Positions 7,120 through 16,087 of a stretch of DNA of 34,544 bases are shown here, in pieces. Numbering within the stretch: position 1 is the first letter of the stretch; each line of letters opens with the position of its first letter. A model generated the notes under the pieces. That model did no database searches and was not told the origin of the DNA. It worked only from the letters and a program-made list of their open reading frames with translations. Source of the DNA: an uncultured Methanobrevibacter sp. (GTDB lineage Archaea > Methanobacteriota > Methanobacteria > Methanobacteriales > Methanobacteriaceae); assembly GCF_900316895.1 (NCBI RefSeq), contig NZ_ONER01000005.1, positions 1 through 34,544 on the forward strand. Reading direction: 5' to 3'. Position numbers and translations under genes: made by a program.

Positions 7120-8058
7120 TTATATTTTAAAAAAATCCTCCAAATCCTTAAGGGTTGGGAATTTTTCCATTCCAAATCCTTCAATAGCCTTACTGGCCAC
7201 CCAATTTCCGATTTTACAGGATTTCTCCAAGTCATATCCTTTCAGATATGAATATAAAAATCCGCTATTGAAACTGTCACCTGCTCCGGTGGTATCGACT
7301 ACGTCACACTCGAATGATCCAACTTCACATTCAGCCGAATTATTCATAGCGAATACCCCTTCTGCACCTTTCTTAACAACAACAGTTTCAATTCCCAAAT
7401 CCAAAAATCCAATAGCCAATTCCTTTAAAGGACTTTTATTATTATTACATAATAATCTTAATTCTGATTCGTTTATGAGCAGTATATTGGTTCTCTCAAG
7501 TATAGGCCTTAGCTCATCAAAACCCTTCTGGACATACAGCATTCCAGGATCAAAACTCAATACACATTGGTCATTGAGCTTTTCCAGCAATTCAATTTGT
7601 GCATTGAACGAATCACCAACAAATGATGTATAATGCATTATCTTGCATCTCATAATGTTCAATGGATTTATTTCGCCAATTTTGATTTCATCATTGACTC
7701 CCGGGTCGATGTAGAGGCATCTTTCGCCGTTCTCATCAACAAAGCCCAAACATTTTCCTGTTGAACCGGTTTCTGAATAGATTAAATTATTTGAATAAAC
7801 TCCATTTATGGCCAGATGATACTCTATCAAATCACCGTCTTCGTCTTCTGCGATTTTTCCGATGATTGATGTGGAACAACCTAAGCGAGACAATCCCACT
7901 ATAGTGTTTGCTGCTGAACCTCCTGGAGTGTCGGTTTCAGTTTTAATGAAACTTTCCTCATCCTTTGATGCAATGTTTTCGACCGAATAGAGCTTGTCCA
8001 CATTCAATGCGCCAAATCCGATAACTTCAGCATTCAAGTCATTGTCAAATATTTCCAT
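7120..8058 (-). CDS. PfkB/ribokinase-family sugar or nucleoside kinase
   Basis: A 312-residue kinase of the PfkB (ribokinase) family. The N-terminal signature is GGSAANTIVGLSRLG (47-61), which binds substrate. The C-terminal signature is DTTGAGDSFNSGF (255-267), holding the catalytic Asp (261) and the anion hole. The length is normal for the family. The substrate cannot be told from sequence; archaeal relatives include nucleoside kinases, ribokinases and ADP-dependent enzymes. It lies 9 bases after the Ftr paralogue in the Eha operon. Linkage of a sugar kinase to Eha genes is, from memory, also seen in Methanothermobacter. The start has an AAGG site eight or nine bases upstream. Confidence 0.8.
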   Translation of the reverse strand: MEIFDNDLNAEVIGFGALNVDKLYSVENIASKDEESFIKTETDTPGGSAANTIVGLSRLGCSTSIIGKIAEDEDGDLIEYHLAINGVYSNNLIYSETGSTGKCLGFVDENGERCLYIDPGVNDEIKIGEINPLNIMRCKIMHYTSFVGDSFNAQIELLEKLNDQCVLSFDPGMLYVQKGFDELRPILERTNILLINESELRLLCNNNKSPLKELAIGFLDLGIETVVVKKGAEGVFAMNNSAECEVGSFECDVVDTTGAGDSFNSGFLYSYLKGYDLEKSCKIGNWVASKAIEGFGMEKFPTLKDLEDFFKI

Positions 8059-8067
8059 TTTAAAACC

Positions 8068-8958
8068 TTACTTCAATATATCCAATAAATTTATATTCTT
8101 ATCTCCAAGTTTACCGTCAAAGTTACCTGCAGATATTCCAATTACTCCTTCAAATTTCAAGGCAGCATCAATTCCTGCCTTGACAGCCTTATTCATTGAT
8201 TCCTCATCGATTGCATTTATTACAACTTCCGGAATGTAATTAACCCCTTCAGGAACTTTAGATTCATCACCTAAACGTTCTTTCAGTGAAGGGCAATAAA
8301 AGTGATTTGTTGTCGGACCGATTTCAGGGAAATTTGTTTCAGGCTTTGAAGCCGCTGAACAGATATCGAACGGTGCGGTTGCGCCCTCAACATTCATAAT
8401 GGCTTCAATGATTGCATCTCCTGCATCTATGACCGCTTCAGGGGTTTCACACAGATACCAGAAGTTTCCTCCCATGGTCCCATCATTTATTTTGAATTTT
8501 TCTTCAATCTGGAAATCAGGCACTGCAATCGGCACGTTTATCATTTTTCTTCCGTATTCCTCTACGATCCATTCGTATCCATCGCCACAGTGACCTACAA
8601 TGCCCATCATTTCAATATACTCATCACTGTCCTTGTCTGAGTAGTCAAAAATACGTGTGAACGGCTTGACCAATACGTCCTGCCTTAATCTGTATGACAG
8701 TTCAAATGCGAATTTTTCCACATCATCTCCGCCTAACCAGTATTGTACAATTGCTCCAAACCTATTGTCCGGAGTTTGTGACTCATCCAAAAAGCCTTCC
8801 ACTCCACCTTCAACCCTTCCTATTACTGCACTTGGAGTTGAGGTTGAATCGTATGCTGCCCTTTTTACAATAGCCTCATTAGGCCCTGTAATTAAAGCCC
8901 TTACATATTTTCCTTCGAAAGCTTCAAAGAATGTGTCTTCTACTTTATCATAATCCAT
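8068..8958 (-). CDS. ftr: Formylmethanofuran:H4MPT formyltransferase paralogue (Ftr II type)
   Basis: A 296-residue protein matching the length and ends of Ftr, the enzyme that moves the formyl group from formylmethanofuran to tetrahydromethanopterin in CO2 reduction. Visible matches are EDTF-x-EAF near residue 10, R-x-LIT at 20-24, GGNF in the middle, and the C-terminal AIDEESMNKAVKAGIDAA then GISAGNFDGKLG. The central part diverges from the canonical enzyme, so this is probably the second, paralogous form known in some Methanobacteriales rather than the housekeeping Ftr. It sits inside the Eha operon, 8 bases after the HAD-like gene, with AGGTG before its ATG. Activity is not proven. It could be a scaffold, or couple Eha to formyl transfer. 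Confidence 0.8.
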   Translation of the reverse strand: MDYDKVEDTFFEAFEGKYVRALITGPNEAIVKRAAYDSTSTPSAVIGRVEGGVEGFLDESQTPDNRFGAIVQYWLGGDDVEKFAFELSYRLRQDVLVKPFTRIFDYSDKDSDEYIEMMGIVGHCGDGYEWIVEEYGRKMINVPIAVPDFQIEEKFKINDGTMGGNFWYLCETPEAVIDAGDAIIEAIMNVEGATAPFDICSAASKPETNFPEIGPTTNHFYCPSLKERLGDESKVPEGVNYIPEVVINAIDEESMNKAVKAGIDAALKFEGVIGISAGNFDGKLGDKNINLLDILK

Positions 8959-8966
8959 TTTTACAC

Positions 8967-10010
8967 CTAACCTAATCCACCTATATCCTGACCACGAATA
9001 TTGTTTCTCATTTCCTTGCTGACTTTCAGTATATCTTCATAGTTTTCATCTGTCACTACCTGAATTAATGGATAATCATCCGCAAACACTGAGAAAAACC
9101 TGTCTCTGATTTTTTCGTCAATATTGTAGTCATCGAATAATTTTTTTAAATCTTGTGAAATATTATAATCTTCAATAAATTCTAAAACCTTTTGCCTATC
9201 ATTTTCTGCATAGACATTTGCAATTACAGCAGTTGTTACGGCACTTGGTGATACAACAGCAATTTCAGCCACTTTCAAAGGATATTCATTTCCATTGAAT
9301 GATATGCTGATACCATTGTTCTTGCGGGCAAAATCAAGTGGTTCAACATCGGTTATGCTGTCTCCGATGTAGAGGATTTCATCAGTGCCAATGCCGTCCC
9401 TTTCAATGATTTTATCTATGGCAAGCTTTTTGCCTTGCCCTCCAACAACTTCTATATCCCTGATTTTATCATAAATTCCCATCTTTGCAATCTGGCCGAA
9501 GAAAATGTCATCAAAGAGCTCGTAATCATCGGGATTATCTAGAATCAATTCCTTGAATTCCTTAACTTTTTGAATTTCTTCATCATTGAGTTGAATGGAA
9601 TCCATATCAACTTCTGTATAAAAAGTGTTTTCAAAAGGCACTTCCATATAATCAGAGATCGCTTCAATATATTGGCCATAACTGGTGCTGACAATGTATG
9701 TATTCATAGCTTCCTTCAAGTATTCCAATAGGAATTTTGAATCGCTGACTGCATAGATATTGTTTTTTGAAAAATCAATGAAATCTGAATTTGAGAGATT
9801 TTCAACTACAAAGAAAGGCAAAATCAACTTTAAGGTATTGCCTGCCTTATAGTTTTCCTTTTTGACAATGTCAACCAAGTAATCATCATATAAACTGAGA
9901 ACCTTAAACAGTTCCCCTCCGTCTTCAATGAATTTGGCTGATATCTCAAAAGCGTTGTCATTCAAGGTCAACGGACCTTCACAATCTGTAATAAATGATT
10001 TCTCAAACAT
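8967..10010 (-). CDS. ehaR: Eha subunit R-like protein, HAD-superfamily fold
   Basis: A 347-residue soluble protein with haloacid dehalogenase features. Motif I is ITDCEGPL (Asp9, but Glu11 where most HAD phosphatases have the second Asp). A possible motif II Ser/Thr lies at VSTSYG (108-112). Lysines 195-196 could be motif III, and motif IV is YIGDSITDVE (214-223). It follows the ten-cluster polyferredoxin by 3 bases and has AGGTGA before the ATG. In methanogens a protein of this kind is annotated as Eha subunit R; its role in the hydrogenase is unknown. Asp9 and the GDSxxD motif suggest a phosphate-related activity or a fold reused for binding. Confidence 0.7.
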   Translation of the reverse strand: MFEKSFITDCEGPLTLNDNAFEISAKFIEDGGELFKVLSLYDDYLVDIVKKENYKAGNTLKLILPFFVVENLSNSDFIDFSKNNIYAVSDSKFLLEYLKEAMNTYIVSTSYGQYIEAISDYMEVPFENTFYTEVDMDSIQLNDEEIQKVKEFKELILDNPDDYELFDDIFFGQIAKMGIYDKIRDIEVVGGQGKKLAIDKIIERDGIGTDEILYIGDSITDVEPLDFARKNNGISISFNGNEYPLKVAEIAVVSPSAVTTAVIANVYAENDRQKVLEFIEDYNISQDLKKLFDDYNIDEKIRDRFFSVFADDYPLIQVVTDENYEDILKVSKEMRNNIRGQDIGGLG

Positions 10011-10013
10011 GAT

Positions 10014-11375
10014 TCACCTGAAATTAACAATTCTAATCGCATCCAAAGGACAAATTGCCTCACAATTTCTACAGTAGATACATTTTTCACCATCAAATTC
10101 AATCTTATCGTCATCAGTCAGTGTCAATGCATCGACAGGACAGTTCTTGACACATATTGCACATGCCTGACATTTGTCTTCTGAAAGTGAAAAGTCACCG
10201 AGCCTTTGCTTGTATAAAAATGACCTTGCATAGTATAAATCCTGGTCTTTGCTGTAGAAGTAATCATCATAAGCGCCGATGGCGTCAAATTGACAAGCTT
10301 CAACACATTTTCCACAGTATACGCAGTTATCATTGATTGTGATTGGGTTCGGACCGTTCTGCTCTATGGCATCCACAGGACAGACGTTATAACATTCACC
10401 GCATGCTATACATTTCTTGTCATAAACCTCAATGTTTCTGTCCATCAGATAGGATCCGACCAGCTTTGTGAACTTGTCTATTTCAATGCTTGTGTTGAGA
10501 CTGATTTTTAACTCCCTTTCCATCATGTCATTTACCTTGCATTCAATGAAATGTTCAAAGTTCTGGTCATTGAATTCCAAAGCGATTGCGTTACCTACCT
10601 TTTGGAGAACCTTATTTAGACTGATTAAATCAAGAGATAATTTTTTAACGTCATAATCGATGATGCTGGAAACGATATCATATGATTTGATTTCACTGTA
10701 CATTTTATATGCCTTTTTACGTGAAGAATACCTGATTGCCCCTGAAGGACATGAATGCATACATTCCTCACATCTTGCGCAGTATCCGGGATTGATATAA
10801 GGCAACTTATTGGTTCTGCCAACGTTAATAGCCCCCATTGACGGACACACCCTTGTACAGGTCATGCATCCGATACACTTAGGCTGATTGATGACAACTG
10901 CCTTTCCTCCCTTGACGGTTTTAGGAAGCAGCTCACCATACTTGATTGCATCTGTAGGACACACCCTAAAGCAGTATCCGCATCGAACACAAGTGTCCTT
11001 GTCTATTTCACTGTGAGGTTCATGCTTGCCGTCAGCTACAATGTGAATGGAACCGTTCTTACATGCCTGAACACATGCTCCGCATGCCTTACATAGCTTG
11101 GTGTTGATATTCGGAACGTTTTCCTTTAAAGGAGGATCCATTTTGACATCAAGGGTTATTGCATCATAAGGACAGGCGTTACGGCACAGCACACAGCCGA
11201 AGCAGGTGCTTTTCAATTTTATAAGGCCATCACTTTCATCCAAATAGACCGCATCGATAGGGCATGATTCAAGACATGGCTTGTCCTTGCAGTCTGCACA
11301 TTTGGTCTGGTCAATGACGAAATCGACATCAACATGCCTTAATGGTCTTGGTGTTTTGGTAAAACTGTCAATCAT
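10014..11375 (-). CDS. ehaQ: Energy-converting hydrogenase A polyferredoxin with ten 4Fe-4S motifs
   Basis: A 453-residue polyferredoxin. I count ten cysteine motifs spread along the protein. Nine are close to CxxCxxCxxxC, and the first is a variant (CADCKDKPC then SCP). Between motifs six and seven lies a cysteine-poor insert of about 100 residues. Ten clusters match the published description of EhaQ and help separate Eha from Ehb. It should form an electron wire between the hydrogenase small subunit and the ferredoxin or enzyme partner. I chose the ATG at 11375 (MIDSFTK) over GTG at 11384 because GGAGTGA sits five bases before it. It begins 6 bases after the ehaP stop. Confidence 0.88.
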   Translation of the reverse strand: MIDSFTKTPRPLRHVDVDFVIDQTKCADCKDKPCLESCPIDAVYLDESDGLIKLKSTCFGCVLCRNACPYDAITLDVKMDPPLKENVPNINTKLCKACGACVQACKNGSIHIVADGKHEPHSEIDKDTCVRCGYCFRVCPTDAIKYGELLPKTVKGGKAVVINQPKCIGCMTCTRVCPSMGAINVGRTNKLPYINPGYCARCEECMHSCPSGAIRYSSRKKAYKMYSEIKSYDIVSSIIDYDVKKLSLDLISLNKVLQKVGNAIALEFNDQNFEHFIECKVNDMMERELKISLNTSIEIDKFTKLVGSYLMDRNIEVYDKKCIACGECYNVCPVDAIEQNGPNPITINDNCVYCGKCVEACQFDAIGAYDDYFYSKDQDLYYARSFLYKQRLGDFSLSEDKCQACAICVKNCPVDALTLTDDDKIEFDGEKCIYCRNCEAICPLDAIRIVNFR

Positions 11376-11380
11376 AACAC

Positions 11381-12409
11381 TCACTCCATAAAAATATCCT
11401 CATTGAGATTAGATGCCTTTACTGTAACATGAATGTTTTCACCGTCATCCAGTGAGAACTTGGAAATGAAGTATTTGATTACTGAAAACGGACATGTCTG
11501 GTAACAAATACTGCATCTTAAGCATCTATCCTTTTCTCTTACAATAGTATCCTCTTTTTCGTCAAATGAAATGCATCCTGTCGGACAGTCCGGAATACAT
11601 AATTGGCATTTCTTACATTTTGATTTATCCCAATCGATTATCCTGACCTTAAGCCTGTTAACCGCATTGGTTATGATTTCCCGAGCTACCTCTTCATCAG
11701 GAATTATTTTCAATGCCTTATCCCATATATTGGATAAAGGCACATCATATTGCAGTAGACCGTTCCTTTCAAGAGACCTTAAATCATCTTCCTTGGAATT
11801 AATGTATTCCTCAAGATAATTGACACACAAAAGAATCAGGTCCTTTTGGTCCTGCAGGTTATCAACAAATACTGCCTTCATTGCTCCGCTGACAGGACAG
11901 ATTTCAACACAATCCCCACAGGAGATGCACTTGAGCTGGTCGACAACGACCTTTCCGTCAATTTCGCTGATGGCATCAACAGGACATTGCTTCAAGCATT
12001 TCTTACATTTTATACATAAATAATCATCAACAAGATACTGTCTTTTTGATGGAATAATATTGAATTCAGGCATTAGCAGGTGATTTTCACCGCATTCCAG
12101 TGTCTTTGGATCAGTTGGGCAAACTTCGGCACAAAAGCCGCAGCGTATACATGCTCCCAATTTGATAACCGGATATGTAAATCCTTCTCCACTTTCGGAA
12201 TCCTCATCACGAACCAGCTTTATCGCATTCGGTGAAGGGCAAGATGAAACACATGCTCCACATCCGATACAATATTCCTTGTTCACTGTTGGAAAATCCC
12301 TGAACCTGTCAGGCTTTTCAGATATATCAGGTTCATTTTTTGCATTTGCAAATGCATCAGCCCATGCCTTGCGGGCAAAATCAAATATATACCACATTAG
12401 GGATGACAT
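11381..12409 (-). CDS. ehaP: Energy-converting hydrogenase A polyferredoxin with six 4Fe-4S motifs
   Basis: A 342-residue iron-sulfur protein with six CxxCxxCxxxC motifs: CIGCGACVSSC, CIRCGFCAEVC, CIKCKKCLKQC, CISCGDCVEIC, CKKCQLCIPDC and CLRCSICYQTC. A cysteine-poor helical insert of about 80 residues separates motifs four and five. Six clusters match the reported EhaP. The N-terminus (MWYIFDFARKAWADAF) resembles an amphipathic helix that could dock to the membrane arm. It starts two bases after the ehaO stop, and GAGGTGAT overlapping that stop serves as the ribosome binding site. Its likely role is electron transfer next to the catalytic subunits. Confidence 0.88.
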   Translation of the reverse strand: MSSLMWYIFDFARKAWADAFANAKNEPDISEKPDRFRDFPTVNKEYCIGCGACVSSCPSPNAIKLVRDEDSESGEGFTYPVIKLGACIRCGFCAEVCPTDPKTLECGENHLLMPEFNIIPSKRQYLVDDYLCIKCKKCLKQCPVDAISEIDGKVVVDQLKCISCGDCVEICPVSGAMKAVFVDNLQDQKDLILLCVNYLEEYINSKEDDLRSLERNGLLQYDVPLSNIWDKALKIIPDEEVAREIITNAVNRLKVRIIDWDKSKCKKCQLCIPDCPTGCISFDEKEDTIVREKDRCLRCSICYQTCPFSVIKYFISKFSLDDGENIHVTVKASNLNEDIFME

Positions 12410-12410
12410 C

Positions 12411-13535
12411 CTATATCACCTCATCCCATCTTTTTACAATGGTTTTTCCGGCTTCGTCAGTGATAGCCACCCTTTCGGCACATGCCACACAAGGGTCACA
12501 TGATGCATAGGTGGATACCGCATCCGCAACGGTTGGAACGTCACGAATCATGTATTTTGCACAGGAATCCATATTAGGAATACTTGGAGTTCTGATTGAA
12601 ATGTTCTTGATTAGGTTTCCATTGGTTTCAATCATGTATGTTACTTCACCACGAGGAGCCTCATTTCTACGCATTGCATAACCTGATTTGATTTCAGCAG
12701 GAGTACGGACTTCACCATCAGGCATGTTTTCAATAGCTTGTCTGACCAGGCTAATGGATTCTGGAATTTCGTCAAATCGGGTTAATGTTCTTGCGTAATT
12801 GTCTCCTTCAGTTCTTCTTATGACCTTGAAATCAAAATAATCATCATATGTATAGTGACCTACACGGTAATCTTCCTTTACATCGGAAGCCCTTCCGATA
12901 GGGCCGACCGCCCTTCCCTTAATAGCCTCTTTTTTAGACATGTATCCTATGCCTTTGCATCTTAAAGCAAGTGCAGGGCCTTCTGCAAATAATGAGCGGA
13001 CTATCTCAAAACGTTCCTCAATTTTCTTTAGGTTTTCAAGTATCGGTTCGAAGTGGCGCTCATCTGCATCCATCTTAACGCCCCCAACAACATTCCAACC
13101 CATATTGACTCTGTTTCCGGTTAACAGTTCAATTGAATCCATTGCATATTCCCTCAATTCCAACACGTGCATAAACAGGGTTTCGTGATCCATTGACTTG
13201 AAAAATGTGGAATTTGCAAGAAGATGACTTTGAATTCTGTCAAGCTCGTTTGCTATAACCCTTAAGAATTGAGCCCTTGGAGGAACATCCACATCAGAAA
13301 TAGCTTCAATGGTTTCCGCAAATGTCTGTGTGTGCTCATATGAACATATACCACATACACGTTCTGAAAGATAAATTCCTTTCTGCCAAGTTTTTCCTTC
13401 AATAATCTTTTCAATTCCCCTATGAACATAGCCATATTCAATTTCTGCCTTAACTACTCTTTCGCCTTCAGTTTGCAGTTTCAATCTGATAGGTTCCTTT
13501 AAGGCCGGGTGAATTGGACCAATAGGCACTATCAT
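12411..13535 (-). CDS. ehaO: Energy-converting hydrogenase A large subunit (NiFe)
   Basis: A 374-residue catalytic subunit of the [NiFe] hydrogenase, related to complex I NuoD and Ech large subunits. The four nickel ligands are visible as two CxxC pairs: RVCGIC (Cys61, Cys64) and DPCVAC (Cys349, Cys352), the latter followed by ERV. The protein ends 22 residues past the last Cys. The active site splits H2 and passes electrons to the EhaN cluster. It overlaps the ehaN stop by four bases (ATGA), a sign of coupled translation that gives matched amounts. GGGAGGGA precedes the ATG. Confidence 0.92.
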   Translation of the reverse strand: MIVPIGPIHPALKEPIRLKLQTEGERVVKAEIEYGYVHRGIEKIIEGKTWQKGIYLSERVCGICSYEHTQTFAETIEAISDVDVPPRAQFLRVIANELDRIQSHLLANSTFFKSMDHETLFMHVLELREYAMDSIELLTGNRVNMGWNVVGGVKMDADERHFEPILENLKKIEERFEIVRSLFAEGPALALRCKGIGYMSKKEAIKGRAVGPIGRASDVKEDYRVGHYTYDDYFDFKVIRRTEGDNYARTLTRFDEIPESISLVRQAIENMPDGEVRTPAEIKSGYAMRRNEAPRGEVTYMIETNGNLIKNISIRTPSIPNMDSCAKYMIRDVPTVADAVSTYASCDPCVACAERVAITDEAGKTIVKRWDEVI

Positions 13536-13981
13536 TTTTGTTCCCTCCCTCTGTCAGCAATAGCTTGAGGTCCAACAGCCAAAATCGCCTCCAATATTTC
13601 ATTTGGCCTTGGAGGACATCCTGGAATTTCTGCTGCAACAGGGATGAAATTAGACGCAGGTGCATTTACATGACCTCCCTCTTGGGCAAATACATCCCCT
13701 GATATCGGGCAGTTTCCAACAGCTACAGCTATTTTTGGTTCAGGAGCCTTATCATAAATTCTTTTTAAATTGTCCTTCCATTGTTCGGTTACGGCACCGG
13801 TCAACAATAGAACATCAGCTTCACGAGGATTGTTGTGAACATAAATACCGAATTGCTCCAGGTCATATCTTGGAGACAAAAGCGCTACACATTCAACGTC
13901 ACAGCCATTGCATCCTCCGCAATTGACTATGCAGACGTGAATTGAGCTTTTTCTCACAACATCCTTAATAGCATCTAACAT
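13532..13981 (-). CDS. ehaN: Energy-converting hydrogenase A small subunit
   Basis: A 149-residue small subunit related to NuoB and the Ech small subunit. The ligands of the proximal [4Fe-4S] cluster are probably Cys24 and Cys27 (in GGCNGC), Cys91 (VGNCPISG) and Cys122 (IPGCPPRP). The last motif is the hallmark of this family. It hands electrons from the NiFe site to the polyferredoxins. It begins 35 bases after ehaM, the largest gap among ehaA-Q, with GAGGGAG before the ATG. It overlaps ehaO by four bases. Confidence 0.92.
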   Translation of the reverse strand: MLDAIKDVVRKSSIHVCIVNCGGCNGCDVECVALLSPRYDLEQFGIYVHNNPREADVLLLTGAVTEQWKDNLKRIYDKAPEPKIAVAVGNCPISGDVFAQEGGHVNAPASNFIPVAAEIPGCPPRPNEILEAILAVGPQAIADRGREQK

Positions 13982-14016
13982 TGTACTCCCTCTTTTATCT
14001 AATAATTAAATAAACA

Positions 14017-14415
14017 TCAATATTTTGCTTCTTTTTTTAACAATTCAAATAATTCTAATTGTCCTTCCTTTAAGGCATCTTCATAAGATTTGCCGTTTTT
14101 AACTTCATTAACCAATTTCATTTTAAGGTTTTTCGCATCTTCATCAGATATTATCTCCAATGTGCCATTAAACCAACATAATCTCAAATCAACATTGAAC
14201 TTCTGATATAAGCAGATGTCCTGAGCCGATTCGAATGTTGCATGTAATGCCTGAAGAGATGACATGTCAAACAAATGGAAGAAAACCTCCTCCAGCTCTT
14301 CAACAGTACAATCAAATTCCTCAGAAAGCGGAACTATAACATCCCTTTGCACTGCATAACTTTTAACAATTCTTCTTTGCATCAATTCTAATTTAGCGTC
14401 GTCATCCATTTCCAT
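14017..14415 (-). CDS. ehaM: Energy-converting hydrogenase A subunit M
   Basis: A soluble, charged protein of about 132 residues with no membrane segment and no cysteine cluster, between the membrane genes and the catalytic subunits. Position in the eha gene order identifies it; the sequence alone shows mixed alpha/beta content without a known motif. It overlaps the ehaL stop. Three close starts exist (GTG at 14418, ATG at 14415, ATG at 14409). The last has the best spacing from a GTGAT site, so the true N-terminus may be two residues shorter. It may help assembly or attach the peripheral arm, which is inference. Confidence 0.75.
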   Translation of the reverse strand: MEMDDDAKLELMQRRIVKSYAVQRDVIVPLSEEFDCTVEELEEVFFHLFDMSSLQALHATFESAQDICLYQKFNVDLRLCWFNGTLEIISDEDAKNLKMKLVNEVKNGKSYEDALKEGQLELFELLKKEAKY

Positions 14416-14723
14416 CACATCAATAATGGCCTTTTCAATAATACATATACAATAATTGCAATAATCAAACCAACTGCAGTTTCTTTTCTACCGTATCCCG
14501 GTCTTTCACCCATTACAAAACCTGCAAGGAGAAAACCGATTGCGGATAAAATAACATTGCCTGAACAAAATCCTAAAACCCATCCTACGATTGAAACAAG
14601 GGCAAATGGAACATTGAACTTGGTTACTGCAACAAATGGTTCCCCATGTTGCTTATAGCTATAAAGCAGACCAAGAATGGATCCCGCAGCAAATGTAATT
14701 AAATAAATCATATAATTTAACAT
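14415..14723 (-). CDS. ehaL: Energy-converting hydrogenase A subunit L, membrane protein
   Basis: A 102-residue hydrophobic protein with about three or four membrane segments. A loop between them is rich in Gly/Arg/Glu (VMGERPGYGRKE). TAGGAGAT precedes the ATG. It lies eight bases after ehaK. It is assigned by its place in the eha order; its separate role in ion translocation is unknown. Confidence 0.75.
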   Translation of the reverse strand: MLNYMIYLITFAAGSILGLLYSYKQHGEPFVAVTKFNVPFALVSIVGWVLGFCSGNVILSAIGFLLAGFVMGERPGYGRKETAVGLIIAIIVYVLLKRPLLM

Positions 14724-14731
14724 AATATCTC

Positions 14732-14986
14732 CTACATAGGTTTATAAAGCAATATAAATGAACAAATTATTGCCAAAAATGTTATTACAAAACATATTTT
14801 CTCTATACTTTCTATCTTATGTGCAAAATTGCCCTTTGAAAGCAATACAAAAGCTGCCAGGACAATTCCAATTATAACTATCGGAGCGATGAGATATGAA
14901 TGAATCGCAGTGGTCAACAATCCCACAACGATTATTCCGATAGCCACCAATGCTGTGAAATAAACAATAACATCCTCGCTGTTCAT
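14732..14986 (-). CDS. ehaK: Energy-converting hydrogenase A subunit K, membrane protein
   Basis: An 84-residue protein with about three membrane helices. It overlaps the ehaJ stop by four bases and has AGGAGTGGT before the ATG. It is assigned by length, hydrophobicity and position between the NuoH-like subunit and ehaL. The function is unknown beyond membership of the membrane arm. Confidence 0.75.
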   Translation of the reverse strand: MNSEDVIVYFTALVAIGIIVVGLLTTAIHSYLIAPIVIIGIVLAAFVLLSKGNFAHKIESIEKICFVITFLAIICSFILLYKPM

Positions 14987-15855
14987 GCTACCACTCCTGT
15001 AAATATCATCAATGCGGTTCCTGCAAAGCAGATTGCTCCTATGGTAATTTGAGTCATTACTGAATGGTTCGGACTTAATAATGGTGTTGTCGCATTAATG
15101 AAACCTGTGACGAATGAAATCACAATCATTCCAATCAGATATCCTACGGCATTCAATGGACCGAAGAATATTGTCAGGAATACCCAAAGCAGCACATACC
15201 ATGCAATAGCCTCTGAAAACAGCATGAATCCTCTCAAGAATCCAAAGTGTTCAGTTTCAAATCCTGAAATCAAAACCTTATCCTTAGTTATTGCAAACGG
15301 AGAGTATGGGGATTTAGTAATGATTAACATAAAGAACATCAGGGCTGCAAGCGGAATTGAATATATCAATGGACCATGGACTGATTGGTATGTAATGATT
15401 TCTCCAATATTCATTGTGCCGGTCACCAGGTAAACGAACACTATTGCGGCAAACAATGGAAGTTCTGTTGCCGCTGAAAGCACTGCCCTTACACAGCTTA
15501 ACTTACCGTATGGTGAACCTGAACTTGAACCTGAATTGTGCTCAACAATCTTATAAACAGCATAAACGCCGAACAATATCAATAGGGAATCCTTTGCTAC
15601 AGGACCTACAATGACCCCGACAACCCAAATCAAAGCTAGGATAAACACGATTCCAATATAAAATACTTTTGATACTGTTTTTGGAAATGCGGTTTCCTTG
15701 AAGAAGAATTTCAAAGAGTGTATCAGCTGCTGGACAATAGGTGGCCCAGGACGTTTCTGTACACGTGCCATCACTTTTCTGTGCAAACCTAAAAGCAAAC
15801 TTCCTGCCAGGAATGCAATAATAACTTGAATCAATATTTCTGCCATCAAATTCAT
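14983..15855 (-). CDS. ehaJ: Energy-converting hydrogenase A subunit J, NuoH/EchB-like
   Basis: A 290-residue membrane protein with about eight helices. The NuoH-family signature near the N-terminus reads RVQKRPGPPIVQQ, followed by the K-x-F-F-K-E segment that faces the catalytic module. In complex I and Ech-type hydrogenases this subunit links the redox arm to the ion-pumping membrane arm. The ATG at 15855 has a short GTGGT site; an internal ATG three codons later is an alternative. It ends overlapping ehaK by four bases. Confidence 0.88.
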   Translation of the reverse strand: MNLMAEILIQVIIAFLAGSLLLGLHRKVMARVQKRPGPPIVQQLIHSLKFFFKETAFPKTVSKVFYIGIVFILALIWVVGVIVGPVAKDSLLILFGVYAVYKIVEHNSGSSSGSPYGKLSCVRAVLSAATELPLFAAIVFVYLVTGTMNIGEIITYQSVHGPLIYSIPLAALMFFMLIITKSPYSPFAITKDKVLISGFETEHFGFLRGFMLFSEAIAWYVLLWVFLTIFFGPLNAVGYLIGMIVISFVTGFINATTPLLSPNHSVMTQITIGAICFAGTALMIFTGVVA

Positions 15856-15864
15856 AATACCACT

Positions 15865-16080
15865 TTAATACCCAGTGAATGGCTCCTTCACTCTTTCTTC
15901 TACATCTTCAGGTTTTGGTTTCGCCATTGTCAATAAGCCAAGGGACAAAACCCATGTTGGAATACCAAATATGGCTACAGTATAAACAATCCATGCTTCA
16001 AAGTTGATAACCAGACATGCAAGAATAGCCAATGTTGATAAAACCAATAATATGATACATGTAATTCTTTGATTTACCAT
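15865..16080 (-). CDS. ehaI: Energy-converting hydrogenase A subunit I, membrane protein
   Basis: A 71-residue protein with two membrane helices and a charged C-terminal tail (KPKPEDVEERVKEP). I chose the ATG at 16080, which follows the ehaH stop by seven bases, over a start at 16116 that would overlap ehaH by 29 bases and add a non-conserved-looking Tyr-rich stretch. The binding site (GGGAG) is very close to the ATG, so expression may rely on coupling to ehaH. It is assigned by gene order. Confidence 0.7.
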   Translation of the reverse strand: MVNQRITCIILLVLSTLAILACLVINFEAWIVYTVAIFGIPTWVLSLGLLTMAKPKPEDVEERVKEPFTGY

Positions 16081-16087
16081 ACTCCCA

